Source of the DNA: Cephalopachus bancanus
Taxonomy: Eukaryota > Chordata > Mammalia > Primates > Tarsiidae
Assembly (NCBI GenBank): GCA_027257055.1
Contig: JAPVLO010000276.1
Span: forward strand, 1,488,001-1,552,000
DNA length: 64,000 nucleotides
Direction of reading: 5' to 3'
The position numbers and the translations under genes were made by a program. Numbering within the stretch: the first letter of the stretch is position 1; each line of letters begins with the position of its first letter. Below are positions 33,321 to 44,465 of the stretch, piece after piece. The notes under the pieces were generated by a model. The model was given only the letters and a program-made list of their open reading frames with translations, did no database searches and was not told the DNA's origin.

Positions 33321-34359
33321 TTCCTTGGCTTGCTAGGGGTTCAGTTCTGGGGTCTGTGTCATCTTTGTACCTCTGACTGTGCCAGGGTCCTGCCAGGCCC
33401 TGACGCTTTCATGGAATGTGCAAAACAGCCGTTCCCCTGCTGCTCCTGATTTGGAGATGCTTCCAGAAGAGAAGAAAGTGGGAAGTAGGAACTGGGACTT
33501 GCTGTCTGGAGAGCAGCAGACATGTGGTGCCCCTCAGGGCCATGGAGGGCATGGGGGCTGGCAGCAGCTCCAGGGCAAATGGCGTTTTTGCTCAAGTCAA
33601 CCTCCCGTCTGGGGCTGACCCTTTGAGATGAGGGGGAGAATGACAGTTTCATCCCTTGGAGGGGGTACCAAATGCTGCCGCTGCAGAAAGCAAGCTTCTC
33701 ACCGCAGTTCCTCACCTTCTCAGAGCCTGGGCCGGGACTCACATCATCACGGAGACCTTCCTGCTCACCAGGAGCCAGGGCCACTTGCTTGTGTCCTGGG
33801 CGGGTGGTGGGTAGAAGGGAGTTGGGGGCTGGGGGCTGGGAGGAAGACGGGAAGGAAGCTAAGAGCTTTTGTCACCTTTATCATTCGGATGAGCCAGTCT
33901 ATGGAGCTCCCACAAAGCCACCCCTGACGTGTGACCTTGTCTAGCAAGAGAGAGATGGCATTGTGTTCGCGTTTATATGCAACTGGCAGCGCAGATACAG
34001 CCTTATTGTTGCCCAGGGTTTCCAATCAGGTGGGAAAAAGAGGGCCTGGTAGTCCCATTCACAAAGCTCGAAGAAGATGCTTCTTTACTTGCTGAGCTGG
34101 TCCTGGGAGGCCCGCCCTGATTAACCCCTTCAGCTCTTAGATCTTGGCCCTCAGAAGGAACATACTGCTGCGAATAGAGTAAGCTCATAAGCAAGTCCTT
34201 TTGGCTTGTGATTGTTTATATCTTAAGTCTGTGAATGTGTCACTCCTATGTTCCTTCTGTTCCGTCACTTCTATTTGACTGGAGGCTGGCGGGGTGGGGG
34301 GCGGGACTATGGGGGATCCTTCTGAGCCTGTCTCAGGGATCTCATCTGTTGAATAGATG
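33321..34359. other. Unique non-coding sequence
   Basis: About 1 kb without recognised repeat or exon. Overlapping frames on both strands have no domain. Confidence 0.35.
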
Positions 34360-34655
34360 CCCACCTGCTACACTCTAGTTACCCAGGGAAGCTTTGGCTC
34401 TCTGCCTCAGGACTGTTGCACATGCTGTTCATGCTGCTTGGAACTCCTCCCTCTACCTCCTGTCCTCTTGCTTTGCAACTGGGTTCCTGCTGCCTCCCCC
34501 TCCTTTGAGCTCCCACAGCCCATGCCCTCCCTCCCTTTGGAGCACTCCCATGCTGGGCACTGGGAGGTCAGGCCACCACTTCCACTGCTGTGCCACACAG
34601 TCTGACACAGTTTCTGGCACATAGGCGGATCTTGCCACGTGTTTGTTGAAAGAAG
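34360..34655 (+). repeat. L2 LINE 3' region
   Basis: 'ctgcctcaggactgttgcac', 'atgctgcttggaactcctcc' and 'cacagtttctggcacatagg' follow the sense L2 3' region. Confidence 0.6.
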
Positions 34656-35029
34656 CTCAGCTGCTGAGCTCCACAGAAAGGAGCAAGCCCCACCACTGTG
34701 CCCATCTGTGTTAGAAGGATGACCCTTAGCTGTGACGCCTCCAGCTGCATCTGAGTCCTCGACAGCTGCTATAGGCAGGAGTCTAGAGCCCAGCCAGTGA
34801 CCACATCTGTCTAGTGCCCACTGGGTTCCTGACATCTGCATGCAGACACAGGGGAATAGCATCCCATGAGTGTGCCTATATAGTCAAACGTGCCCACCCC
34901 CTGTTGGGAGGGGTGGGCAACCAGGAAAAAGGTTGTCTGTCATTTACTTTCCACAGAATGAGGGGGAGGCGATGGCACCTCCTCCCTGAAACCCGCCCTC
35001 CCACCTCAGCTGCCATCCCCACTATGTGC
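34656..35029. other. Unique non-coding sequence
   Basis: No recognised repeat or exon. Confidence 0.3.
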
Positions 35030-35200
35030 AAGTTTAGATGCTTTCACATCGAGCATCTCATTTGATCTCCCCAGCAACCCTGGGGGGTGGGTGCTGTCAA
35101 CCCATTTTACAGATGAGAAGGCAGCAGAGTGGTTCACGTCACACAGCTGGGAAGCAGTAGAGCTAGAACCCAGTTCTCCATTCTCTGGTGTTCCGGCTCC
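35030..35200 (-). repeat. MIR SINE
   Basis: 'catctcatttgatctcccca', 'acccattttacagatgagaa' and 'cacacagctgggaagcagta'. Confidence 0.8.
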
Positions 35201-35394
35201 CCCTGCCCTTCCTGGTGACTCAGTGACCTGCTTAGGACTCAGGGTGCCCCAGGTGTGAGTCCTCAGAGCCCCCCTGTTCTTGCTTAGTGCCCAAGAGTCC
35301 CTGACCTTGGAAGTCCCGACCACAAGGTGTGGGTGTCGAGGAGCGTCTACCTTTGACAAATAGCCCTATGGTCCCAGGACATGCAGGGCTAATT

Positions 35395-35760
35395 CAAGTG
35401 CAAACAGTGTATTAGTATTTATTACTCATGCTCCACTGCTAATAAAATTTGAGTTTAAAAAATAATGGTGAGCAAATGAATCGGTCGATGGCCTGTGGGG
35501 AGAGGATCCTGGGAAAGATATTTCACAGAGAAGAGTGACAGGGCCCGAGTTATCGCAGGCTCTAGAAGACGGGTCCTTGCTGGGGTGGGGGCGGGGGACT
35601 TGTTCACGGGGGCAGCTCTCCACGCTGGTCCAGTTCGGTGAGTCATTAATCTGCGGTCAAATTTGTCCGAAAGCACATTTGCCTACGGTGGTGGCTGTTG
35701 GCTAGGTGAATAGCTTTCAAATATCTATTTCAGTCATATGTGCTGCAGTCCTTAATTTGG
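35395..35760. promoter_or_regulatory. Candidate conserved non-coding element
   Basis: Repeat-free block with AT-rich ends and retained CpGs (cggtcgatgg, gttatcgcagg, tgcggtcaaatttgtccg). It includes TATTAGTATTTATTACTC and GAGTCATTAATC words. Enhancer-like texture only. Confidence 0.35.
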
Positions 35761-36094
35761 GGAGCCATTTTTGGCAAAGTCCCAAGCCTGGGACCCAGAC
35801 GGAACCCTCTGTCTCGTGACAGCATTACAGAGCAGGCTGGGCTCTGCCACATTGAAGACGAGGCTCAGAGACTCAAGAAGGCCCTAAAAAGACCAAGGGG
35901 CGTGCCATAGGCTCCATGACATGGAAGACAGAGGGAGATGCCCTGGGTAGCTAGGGGTCTTGGAACTGGGTGGCATGTTGGGGTGGGGAGAGCTCTGATT
36001 GCTAGATGGCCTCTCTTCCCTGTAGTAGATGTCACCTCTGTCCTGCTCGTGTTCTCTGGAGCATCAGAAGCTGGGAAAATAATCAGCTTGAGAA
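35761..36094. other. Unique non-coding sequence
   Basis: No recognised repeat or exon. Confidence 0.3.
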
Positions 36095-36215
36095 AGAGGA
36101 AACCTGATGCCGTGTGACTTTGAGCCAGTCTCCTCACCTCTTTGTGACTTAGTTTCCTCACCTGTAATGTGGGCATGGTGAATCCTTCCTGGCTTGCTTT
36201 ATAGGATCTGGAGGG
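36095..36215 (+). repeat. MIR SINE fragment
   Basis: 'gtgtgactttgagccagtct' and 'ttagtttcctcacctgtaat'. Confidence 0.75.
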
Positions 36216-36569
36216 AAACATAGAGCTGTCTAAGCCCAGGTTCTGACAGCGCCTCAGGGATTTGGGATGACTTTGCTGAAAACTGGACTTTTGGAGGACT
36301 TAGAGAATATGGGAGGATTTGGGGCTTTTGCATGTCGGTGGTACCTATGACCTCTCTCGAAATTCATCCATCAAGGCCAGAAGGGTTGAGAGTATACCTC
36401 AGAGGTGGTGGTGCCTGGCTTGTGCATTTTTGTTCACGGACGGGGGGATGACATTTCCCTCCCCTGCCTGTGCCTTTTGCACCTCCACCCCCACCCCCAC
36501 CACGGCCCCTGCTTTGTAGTGCTGCCCAAATTGTCATTGAGACATCAGGAGTCTCCAGCACCTTGTACA
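36216..36569. other. Unique sequence with C-rich run
   Basis: A (CCCCCA)n-like run lies at 36,485-36,503. No gene. Confidence 0.35.
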
Positions 36570-36695
36570 TGTGCCCTCTGGTGCTCACACCAACCTCGAG
36601 GTGGGTGCCAGGATCATACCATTTCACTGAATCAGGAAAGTGAGACCCAGAGCAGCAGGGGGCCTGCCCGAGGTCACAGCTAGAACTGGCTGCTC
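36570..36695 (-). repeat. MIR SINE fragment
   Basis: 'ccatttcactgaatcaggaa', 'agtgagacccagagcagcag' and 'cccgaggtcacagctagaac'. Confidence 0.65.
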
Positions 36696-37227
36696 CTGTC
36701 TCCTTTGGCACCCTGCAGCCTCATGGTTGTGGCCTGGGGTTGTCATACTGCTAACCGTTGGGTGACCCTGTGGAGCAGGGGGCATCTCCTCTTCTCCCCT
36801 TTATTCCCAATGGAGACCTTCCCCCGCCCCGCTCTCTTGGTGTTCTTGATGCACTTGCAGGTGTTTTACCTTCTACAAGCCATTGGGCACAGGGAACAGG
36901 GCAGCCAGAGGCGGAGCCGGGCATCTGTGCCTCTCCAGCCCTTGCTGCTGATGCCCGGATGCCTGCATAACCCTGATGAGGCCCCTCTGAGTCCCTGGTT
37001 GCTTCTGTGTAGTCCCAGCCGTGACCTGGCCTTGCTGCTCGGACCCCTATTCCCCAGCCCCGTGCTGAGCTCTCTGCATCCACCTGGACCCACCCCACCC
37101 CCAGCTGGCTTTGCTCTGGCTGCCCCTGTGCTGTGGGGTCTGCCCTGGGTGTGGCCCGGGGCCCAGTGGCCCGGCCGTGGAATCAGAGAGTGTTCCACCA
37201 GCTGGGAGGCCTTGAACCAAGGCCTTC
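36696..37227. other. C-rich unique sequence
   Basis: A 182-codon + frame (36,705-37,253) is Leu/Pro-rich with overlapping minus-strand frames. It has no domain and no splice support, so I do not call a gene. Confidence 0.35.
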
Positions 37228-37440
37228 TCAGAGGTGGAAAGGGTATTGTTTAGACGTTTTTGTGTAAATTAGTAATATTGTAACTGTTAATTGAATGTCC
37301 ATTGATCGCCTGTCAGAGGTTTGATTTAATCTGTCCTTCCCCTTCAGAGCTTTAGTCGACTGCTTAAATAGTTTGCTCGCTCTGTCTCGTTTTTCTTCCT
37401 CCAATGTGGACGCCTTCCCCGTACCCACCAAGCCTCGGTT
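37228..37440. promoter_or_regulatory. Candidate conserved non-coding element
   Basis: Sharp change to AT-rich repeat-free sequence: TGTAAATTAGTAATATTG, GTTAATTGAATG and TTGATTTAATC, then a CpG-bearing stretch (ttagtcgactgc). Homeodomain-type motif cluster. Confidence 0.38.
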
Positions 37441-37694
37441 TCATTTCACTGACTTCCTAATTAGCCTCTTTTGTTTTCTGGTGCCGGCCTTGGCCTTGGC
37501 CTCCCTGCAGCCACTTTTCTCTCCTGGGTAGATTCCCATGACTCATTCCTCAACTGGAGTTTTCTGAAGTAGCTGGGGACAGAGTCGCCCTGGTGCCTTC
37601 CTTTCGGGGATTTAGATGCTTGGAGCTTTACTTCGGAGGACAGTGGGAAGGACAGTGCCTGGAGACTTCAGGGGTGAACCCTGGTTTTTCTGCT

Positions 37695-38110
37695 TGCTTC
37701 ATTCATTCATTTGTTCGTCCATTCATCTATTTATTGGGTATTTTGGGGGACACCAATTCTTCACCAGCCCTGTGTTCAGCACTAAGAGGACGCATTCCTG
37801 AGTTCAGCATTTTGTGTTGGAGACAGGGAAATAACAGATGATGCAATGCAGTGTGCTATGCCAAGGTAGAGGCCACTGCAAGGAACCCAGGAGACACAGA
37901 GCGTTAAAATCAGACTCAGTGGCAGGGAAGGCTTCCTGGAGGAGGAGTGACCTGCACTACAGCGTATGCTATATTTCATAGGAGAAGGAGGAGTTACCTC
38001 ACAAAGAAAAGGGCAAGAGCCTCCTAGCAGAGGGAAGAGCACGTGTCACAGCTGAGGTGAGAGGGACCTGGAGCGAGAGGTGGCAGAGAATAAAGCTAGG
38101 GTGGTAATGT
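37695..38110 (-). repeat. L2 LINE 3' end
   Basis: Starts 'cattcattcatttgttcg', then 'gccctgtgttcagcactaag', 'aggcttcctggaggaggagt' and 'agagggaagagcacgtgtca', a full antisense L2 tail. Confidence 0.65.
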
Positions 38111-38124
38111 CTCCAAGAAGTGTG

Positions 38125-38295
38125 AGTTGCACGCTCACTATGTACTGGGCAGTGTTCTAAGGGCTTTCCTTGTATTATCTGGTTTAATTCTTATAGCAAC
38201 TTTACATACACCCCTTGAATAGCTGAGCCCAGAGATGTGAACTCAGGCAGTCTGATTTGGAGTGCTGGTTCCTTGGCTACCTGGGCTGCCTCATG
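38125..38295 (-). repeat. MIR SINE
   Basis: 'cactatgtactgggcagtgt', 'tctaagggctttccttgtat', 'tggtttaattcttatagcaa', 'gaactcaggcagtctgattt'. Confidence 0.8.
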
Positions 38296-38394
38296 ACTGT
38301 TGTCCAGCCCAAGGATGTTTCACCAAGGGTCAAGTGATTATTCACCAACAGTTAGGTCATTAACCTTGGGACATCCCCACAATGACAGATTACA

Positions 38395-40210
38395 GAGGAT
38401 CTTATGTGTACACTTAAAAGTTTTTAACTTTATCCTGAAGTAACTGAGAGCTACTGAAACATTTTAAACAGAAATGACTTGATCAGTTTTGTCTTCAAAA
38501 ATAAATTTGTCAGCCGGGCTCCGTGGCTCAGCCTGTAATCCCAGAGCTTTGGGAGGTTGAGGTGAGTGGATTGCCTGAGCCTGCGGGTTCGAGACCCGCC
38601 TGGGCAACTTGGCGAGACCTCATCTCTACAATAAATCAAAAAAATTAGCCAGGGTGGTAGCGTGCGCCTGTAGTTCCAGCTACTTGGAAGGCTGAGGCGG
38701 AAGGAGCCCAGCAGGTTGAGGCTACGGTGGCCAGGAGCAGCCACTGCACTCCATTCTGGGCGACAGAGTGAGACTCCAACTCAAAAAAAAAAAAAATTGT
38801 CCCTATACCAGGGAAGGTGGATGGATCATGGCAGGCTAGAAGATGGAGGTTACCTGCTCAGGCGGTGGCGATCCTGCCAGAAGGGCCAGCATGGGGATCG
38901 GCAGAGATGAGCCTGGGGCCCAAGACATGGAGGTGGGATCTCAGGACATCCAGGGGTTGGTGTGATGCGGGTGGCAGTGGTGGGTGGAAGGCAGGTGGCT
39001 AGCTGATTTTCACCATCTTCATTTGGGGCAGTTGGTAGCCCATCACCAAGACAGTGGAGGTGGCGAGACCAGATGCAGAAGAGGGTGAGGGATTCGGTTC
39101 TGTTTTAGGCCAGTTCGTGTTGAAGTAACTGAGGGACATCCACGTGGGATTGAATTCCACACGCTCATAGTGCAGGAGAGAGGCAAGGGTGGGGGTCGCA
39201 GATTTTGGAGCTTGGGTACATGGTCTTGGATGTGCAGAATGTCTCCTGTGATGAGAGGGGAGGGCCAGTGGGGAGCTCTGGAAATACTCACACTGAGGGC
39301 CTGATCCACAAGAGACCAGGAGATGTAGCCCCAGGCAGAAGGACAGCCAGGAGGACAGATATCACAGAAACCCAGGCGAAGAGGGGACCAGTCCGTGGGA
39401 TAACATGCTACATATGAACAGCAAGGGCCAGGCAGTGTTTAGAGAATTTGGCAACTAGGAGGTCATTGGTGCTCTTCCTGGGCATAGGAATGAGGTGACT
39501 GTAGTAGTAGAAGAGTGTTGCACGGGCCCAGAGCTGACTTGAGGGCAGATGACCTCCACAGCCCACCTGGGGAGAGAGACCAGGAGAAGTCCTGGGGGTG
39601 GGGGCAGAGGTTTGAATGAGGGCTTCTCCAGCAGCAATGAAGAGATTAGGATGACCAACGGTTCCAGGATGTGGGACTTTAAAGCTAAACTCAGGATGGT
39701 CCCAGGTGAGCCCGATGGTTGGTTGCCCTAGGAGAGTTTAAGGTGGATTGCTCAGTGTCTAACAATGGGCTCCTGTTGAGGAAGCCCTTCTTTGTAGGGT
39801 CTGCTGATTTCCATGGTGTAAATGGTCAATTTTAAGCTGCCACTGTGACATCACTAAATGCGGAGTTGGGAAGAGGAGTGCTCAACCCACTCTCAGGAGT
39901 CTGTTTGAGCTTGCATGCCCGCTGGAGAGGGCCTGGCTGGTGGGCAGAGTTAGGGCCCTGAGGAGGTGGGGGATAGAGGGAAGGGCTGACCGGGACCAGA
40001 GGGGAGGTATGCAGATTTTTACAGGGGAGGGCTGAGGGCGTGCCCATGGTCACTCCGTGGCCTTGGTAGTCTCAGTGAAGGAAGAGACTGTGTCACTTTG
40101 GGAGTGACAAGGGGCAGGTGGGAGGGAGAGAGGGCTCGAGACACAGTTTGGAAAACCCTGTGAAAAGGAGAGGGAGCAGGTCAAGACCCCACTAGGATTG
40201 TGGGTCAGCG
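38395..40210 (-). repeat. Long antisense L2 LINE split by an Alu
   Basis: Continuous antisense L2 landmarks in order: 'taactttatcctgaagtaac', 'agaaatgacttgatcagttt', the Alu, 'ttctgttttaggccagttcg', 'tgaagtaactgagggacatc', 'aatttggcaactaggaggtc', and near the right end 'ctcagtgaaggaagagactg'. Over 1.5 kb of L2 is unusually long for this mostly 5'-truncated family. Frames are destroyed. The right border is uncertain and could reach about 40,700. Confidence 0.55.
38512..38793 (+). mobile_element. Alu SINE, young subfamily, inside L2
   Basis: Sense Alu with 'gctccgtggctcagcctgta' and a GAGACTCCAACTC end. It has a small right-arm deletion after 'gcggaagga'. Flanking 'aaatttgtc' / 'aaattgtcc' is the target duplication. 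Confidence 0.92.
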
Positions 40211-40762
40211 CTGAGGGTGGACGGTGGCACTGTCCAGATGCCACGCTGTGGGGACAACCTTGAGAAGCTGGTATGTGGGAGGAAAGCAGCTGGCCAGATG
40301 GAGCTTCCAGGGCACCATCACCAAGGGCAAAGGAGTGGGATGGCCCAGAGTCATGGAAGTACAGCACTTGGCTGTGGACATCAGACCGACAGTGAAGATC
40401 TGGCTTGGAGGGAGCAGGGGACCTGGAACTTGAGCCAGGAGAGGGGCCGGCCAGGACAAAGAGGGAGGCAGGGAGCAAGACTCCTTGGAGTGGGAGCATT
40501 CGGGGTGGAGATTCAGGGAGTGCCAGCTCTGTAGGCAGCTAGCTAGAGTGGAGGTCCAAGTAGTGGAGTCAGGACTGGTTTGGAGGAAGATAAAGCAGTA
40601 CTCGGGTTCTGTGTGGCCCTGGAGGGGACAGGAAGTACAGGTAGAGGTGGAGGCCGCAGGCTGGGCAAGTAGATTAGAGGCCACAGGTTGGGCAGGTATA
40701 GCTAGATGCCCAGGCTAGGCAGCTCAGTGGCCAAGCCTAGACGTGGATAAAGATATCTCTTC
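40211..40762. other. G-rich sequence, possible further L2
   Basis: Purine-biased sequence continues after the L2, but I found no firm landmarks. No exon. Confidence 0.3.
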
Positions 40763-41068
40763 ATGTGGTGGCTCACAACTGTAATCCCAGCACTTTGGAA
40801 GACGGAGGTGAGAGGATTGCCTGAGTCCAGGTGTTCGAGACCAGTCTGGGCAACTTGGTAAGACCTCGTCTCTAAAATAAATCAGAGAAAAAAAATCAAT
40901 AAATCAAAAAATTAGCCAGGCATGGCACACGCCTGTGGTTCCAGCTACTTAGAAGGCTGAGGTGGAAGGACCACTTGAGCCCAGCAGATTGAGGCAGCAG
41001 TGGCTGTGAGCATGCCACTGCACTCTATCCTGGACAACAGAGTGAGACTCCCACTCAAAAAAAAAAAA
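40763..41068 (+). mobile_element. Alu SINE
   Basis: Sense Alu with an extended A-rich linker (40,884-40,910). Imperfect target duplication aaagatatctcttc (40,749) and aaagatgtttttcc (41,069). Confidence 0.88.
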
Positions 41069-41434
41069 AAAGATGTTTTTCCTGTGACTTGGCTCTATAG
41101 GAGGGAACTGATATAGAAACACTCCTATTACGCAGGGAAGGCCTCAGGTGTTGTGGCAGGTGCCCTGGGCCGGGTCTGGAAGGCAGGAGGATCATGTGAG
41201 CGAGCCTGGGAGATCGTAGGTTTCGGGGCCTCTCCGCTCAGCCAGGCCTTCTCATCCTAGCTGCAGGCCTGAGCGTGAGTGCAGGAGACCAGTCCTTCTC
41301 GCAGGACTGTTGGTCCCCCGTTGGAACCTCCTCTGCTCCCTGTGCCGCACTTTGTCTCTGCTCCTGGGCATGTTTGGGGGCTGACCCGGAACTCTTGGCT
41401 GAGGCAGTGCTAGACCAATGACTCCTGGGGTTGT
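41069..41434. other. Unique non-coding sequence
   Basis: No recognised repeat or exon. Confidence 0.3.
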
Positions 41435-41620
41435 CCAGTGGGCTCTGGAGTCAGACAGACCTGGGTCTGAGTCCCAGCCCCACCGTTTAAACTCCACGGG
41501 CTCTTCGTCAGCATACTTAGCCACTCCAAGCCTCAGTTTTCTCATCTCTCAAAGGGGAGAATAATAGCACTTGCCTTACAGACGTAGAGCATAATCCGTG
41601 TTGAGTGTTGGGTGCTGTGC
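41435..41620 (+). repeat. MIR SINE
   Basis: 'ctctggagtcagacagacct', 'gggtctgagtcccagcccca', 'ctcagttttctcatctctca' and 'cttgccttacagacgtagag'. Confidence 0.85.
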
Positions 41621-41914
41621 CCGTGTATATGCATCGCTCAGGCATTCTGGTCACTGGGAGTGTGTGCCAGTTCAAGCCACGCCCTCAAGACGGGTCTTCT
41701 CGTCCGGGTCTACCTCCTCCAATTCACGGGGTGGCCTTGGCTCAACCAGCGCTGGAGGCAGAAGTTAGGTTACTGAAGGGCCCTGCATTTTCTCTGGAGC
41801 CCTGGAGAAGCCCAGTCGGTAGTAAAAGGAACACCCTCCTTGCTGGCACCTCTAGTGGTACCTGAGAATAAGTCTCATTGTTCAGGATCTGATGGCAAAA
41901 CGCCCCTGCAACAT

Positions 41915-42145
41915 CCCAGCCCCCCCCATGCTCTCTGCCCTTCCTTTGCTTCATTTGCTCTTATTCTTATTCGTCTCCCACCCTCTGATGTGTATATTTT
42001 ACTTGTTTATTTTGTTTATCACGAGATTGTAAACTCCCTGAGGGCAGAGATTGTGGTGTTTTGTTCCTCCTGTGTCCCCAGTATCTAGAACAGTGTCTGA
42101 ATGCATACAGTAGACATTAAATAATTACCTAATGGATGAATACAC
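41915..42145 (+). repeat. L2 LINE 3' end
   Basis: 'gattgtaaactccctgaggg', 'cagagattgtggtgttttgt', 'ccagtatctagaacagtgtc' and 'attacctaatggatgaatac', the sense L2 terminus. Confidence 0.75.
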
Positions 42146-42319
42146 GAAAATCCCTGCAAACTTGATTCTTGCTATTTTTTGTCAACTGTCTGGCTCCTAG
42201 ATTACCAAGTTCCAGAATCTTTCACTCTCCGCAAAGCCTGATCTAGCCAGTTATGATATAGTGAAGTATGAATACCTTGTTGTAGGGCAAGAAAGGTGGG
42301 AATAGATCTTTCTATCTGG

Positions 42320-42560
42320 CATAGGATCAGGACGCGCTTCATAGAAAAGGTGACATTGAATTGGGCTTTGAAGGATGAACAGGAGTCTTCTGAGTGTGCG
42401 GGAAGAGAAAGGATATTCCAGGCAGAGCCAAGAGCACGAGCAGAGTCATGAAATTGCCTTCAATGTTCAGAGAATAGTGACACGTATCCAGGTCTAAAGA
42501 ATGAGAGGTGTGTGCTGGCCAGTTGGAGGAAATGAAGTCGAAAGCTTAGGATGGAGTCTT
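42320..42560 (-). repeat. L2 LINE fragment
   Basis: 'aaggtgacattgaattgggc', 'tttgaaggatgaacaggagt', 'ggatattccaggcagagcca', antisense L2. Confidence 0.65.
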
Positions 42561-42604
42561 GCTGATGTACGCAGACATGCCTAAGAGGAGGCAATAGGAG
42601 TTGA

Positions 42605-42790
42605 GAGCCTAGACTCAGGGGGCCAGGCTACTCAGGTTCCAGTCCTGGCATATGCTTCTGTTTGCTATCAAGTGGGCTGGAGAGAACACCCACCTCATAG
42701 GACAGCACTGAGATTCCATGCATCATAGCATATAATGCTCTTACCACCTGGGCATAGAAAGTGGCACAACACATTATTACAACAGCAGGA
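42605..42790 (+). repeat. MIR SINE
   Basis: 'gttgagagcctagactcagg', 'caggttccagtcctggcata', 'aacacccacctcataggaca'. Confidence 0.65.
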
Positions 42791-42862
42791 ACTTAGCGAC
42801 TGTTGCCTGTGTACACATATATCCACGGGCATTTGCTCCTATTGGTGTGGCCTCCCTCACTT

Positions 42863-42889
42863 CCTAACCCTGACCCTGACCCTAACCCA
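42863..42889. repeat. Short telomere-like tract (CCCTRA)n
   Basis: About four CCCTAA/CCCTGA units in tandem (ctaaccctgaccctgac and on), CCCTAA strand. Confidence 0.8.
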
Positions 42890-43419
42890 CAGAATGAGCG
42901 GTCCTGAAGGTGTGGAAGTGACGCCATATCCAGCTAGCATAATCCTACCTCCTCCATGGTAGGCACGTATGTGCAGGAATTCAGTCTTAACACTCCTGCC
43001 TTGCTACCCCTGGGCCCAGGGCTGCATGTAAACCAAGGCAGACCAAAGCCAGGGAGCTCAGCGGAGACCGAGCCAGACAGAAGTGACTGTGAAGTCATTC
43101 TTGGGGAGCAGCAAGAGATGACAGATGCGATTCTGGAAGCGTCGTGTGTATCATAGAGAAGGCGAGAGGTGCCAAAAATCAAGGGAGGCAGATGTTTTCA
43201 CAAAAAGGAAGCAGTTAGATTAAAAACTATTCTAGAGCAATAGGTGTTAGGCTGTTTTCCTCCAGCAATTCCAGGGAGTGTATGAAGCAGATGGTCTTGG
43301 GAGCTTTGAGAATACTGAGGGGCCTGGCAGGGCCAGCAGCAGCTCATGAGAGGTGAGTCATGCCAAACTCACCTCCTCTTCTGTTTTTCAAAAGCTTACT
43401 GTGTCTGTGTATCTTATTT
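42890..43419. other. Unique non-coding sequence
   Basis: No recognised repeat or exon. Confidence 0.3.
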
Positions 43420-43695
43420 ATTTGTTTGTTTTTTGAGACAGTGTCTCACTCTGTTGCCCAAGCTGGAGTGCAGCGGCACGACTTTGGCTTACCATAGCCT
43501 CAACCTCCTGGGCTCAAGCGAGCGTTCCGCCTCAGCTTCCCAAGTAGCTGGGAGTATTGATGCACACTATCACATCCAGCTAATTTTTAAATTTTTTATA
43601 GAGACAAGGTCTCACTATGTTATGTGGGCTGGTCTCGAACTCCTGGGCTCAAGCGATTCTCTTGCCTCAGCCTCCCAAAGTACAGGGATTACTTA
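43420..43695 (-). mobile_element. Older Alu
   Basis: Antisense Alu: 'cagtgtctcactctgttgcc' to 'cctcccaaagtacagggatt'. The 3' terminus on this strand is slightly short. Confidence 0.85.
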
Positions 43696-44162
43696 GACAT
43701 GGGGCATATTAATTTCAGCAAATCCTAAGCCAAGTCTGATGGTGTTTGTAAGGAAAAGATGAAAAACTGCCACTTGCCCTGGGATGCAGACTGGTGGAAC
43801 CATAGCTGGTGAGCAGTCGGACCCAGAGCATTGATTCTGGATAGGGTAGGCCTAGGAAGAGGTCACATTTGTCTGTTGATTCATTCGGTTACATGCCAAA
43901 TAATAACTGAGCTCTTTCTCAAGTGCCACAGGGCGTCATCCTTGGGCCCGCCCTGGCTGACATATTTATTGATGGTGCGGGAGAAGAGGGAGAAGGCAGA
44001 TTGTCCAATTCACATGTGATAACAGACTGGGAAGGAACAGGAGTGCCTTAGCTGGTGACATGATCCGCGTGTAGAACAATCAATAGGTAGGACAGAAGGC
44101 CCAAACCAGCAAGATGGAATTAACTACGGGCAAATGAAAAGCCCTGCATCTAGAGTTTTAAG
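43696..44162. other. Unique non-coding sequence
   Basis: No recognised repeat or exon. Confidence 0.3.
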
Positions 44163-44172
44163 AAATCAATGA

Positions 44173-44455
44173 GTCGGGCTTGGTGGCTCAGCCTGTAATC
44201 CTGCTCTTTGGGAGACTGAGGTGAGTGGATTGCCTGAGCCCGGGGGTTCAAGATCAGCCCGGGCAACTTGGCGAGACCTCATCCCTACAATAAATCAAAA
44301 ATTAGCCGGGTGTGGTAGCGTGCACCTGTAGTTCCAGCTACTTGAAAGGCTGAGGCAGAAGGATCGCTGGAGCCCAGCAGGTTGAGGCTGCGGTGGCTGG
44401 GAGTGTGCCACGGCATTCCAGTCTGGGCGACAGAGTTAGATTCCAACTAAAAAAA
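44173..44455 (+). mobile_element. Alu SINE, young subfamily
   Basis: Sense Alu with a perfect 10-bp duplication AAATCAATGA at 44,163-44,172 and 44,456-44,465. Confidence 0.94.
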
Positions 44456-44465
44456 AAATCAATGA

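Noticed and set aside
36705..37253. 182-codon Leu/Pro-rich frame
   Set aside because: No domain, no splice sites, overlapping frames on the other strand, C-rich composition.
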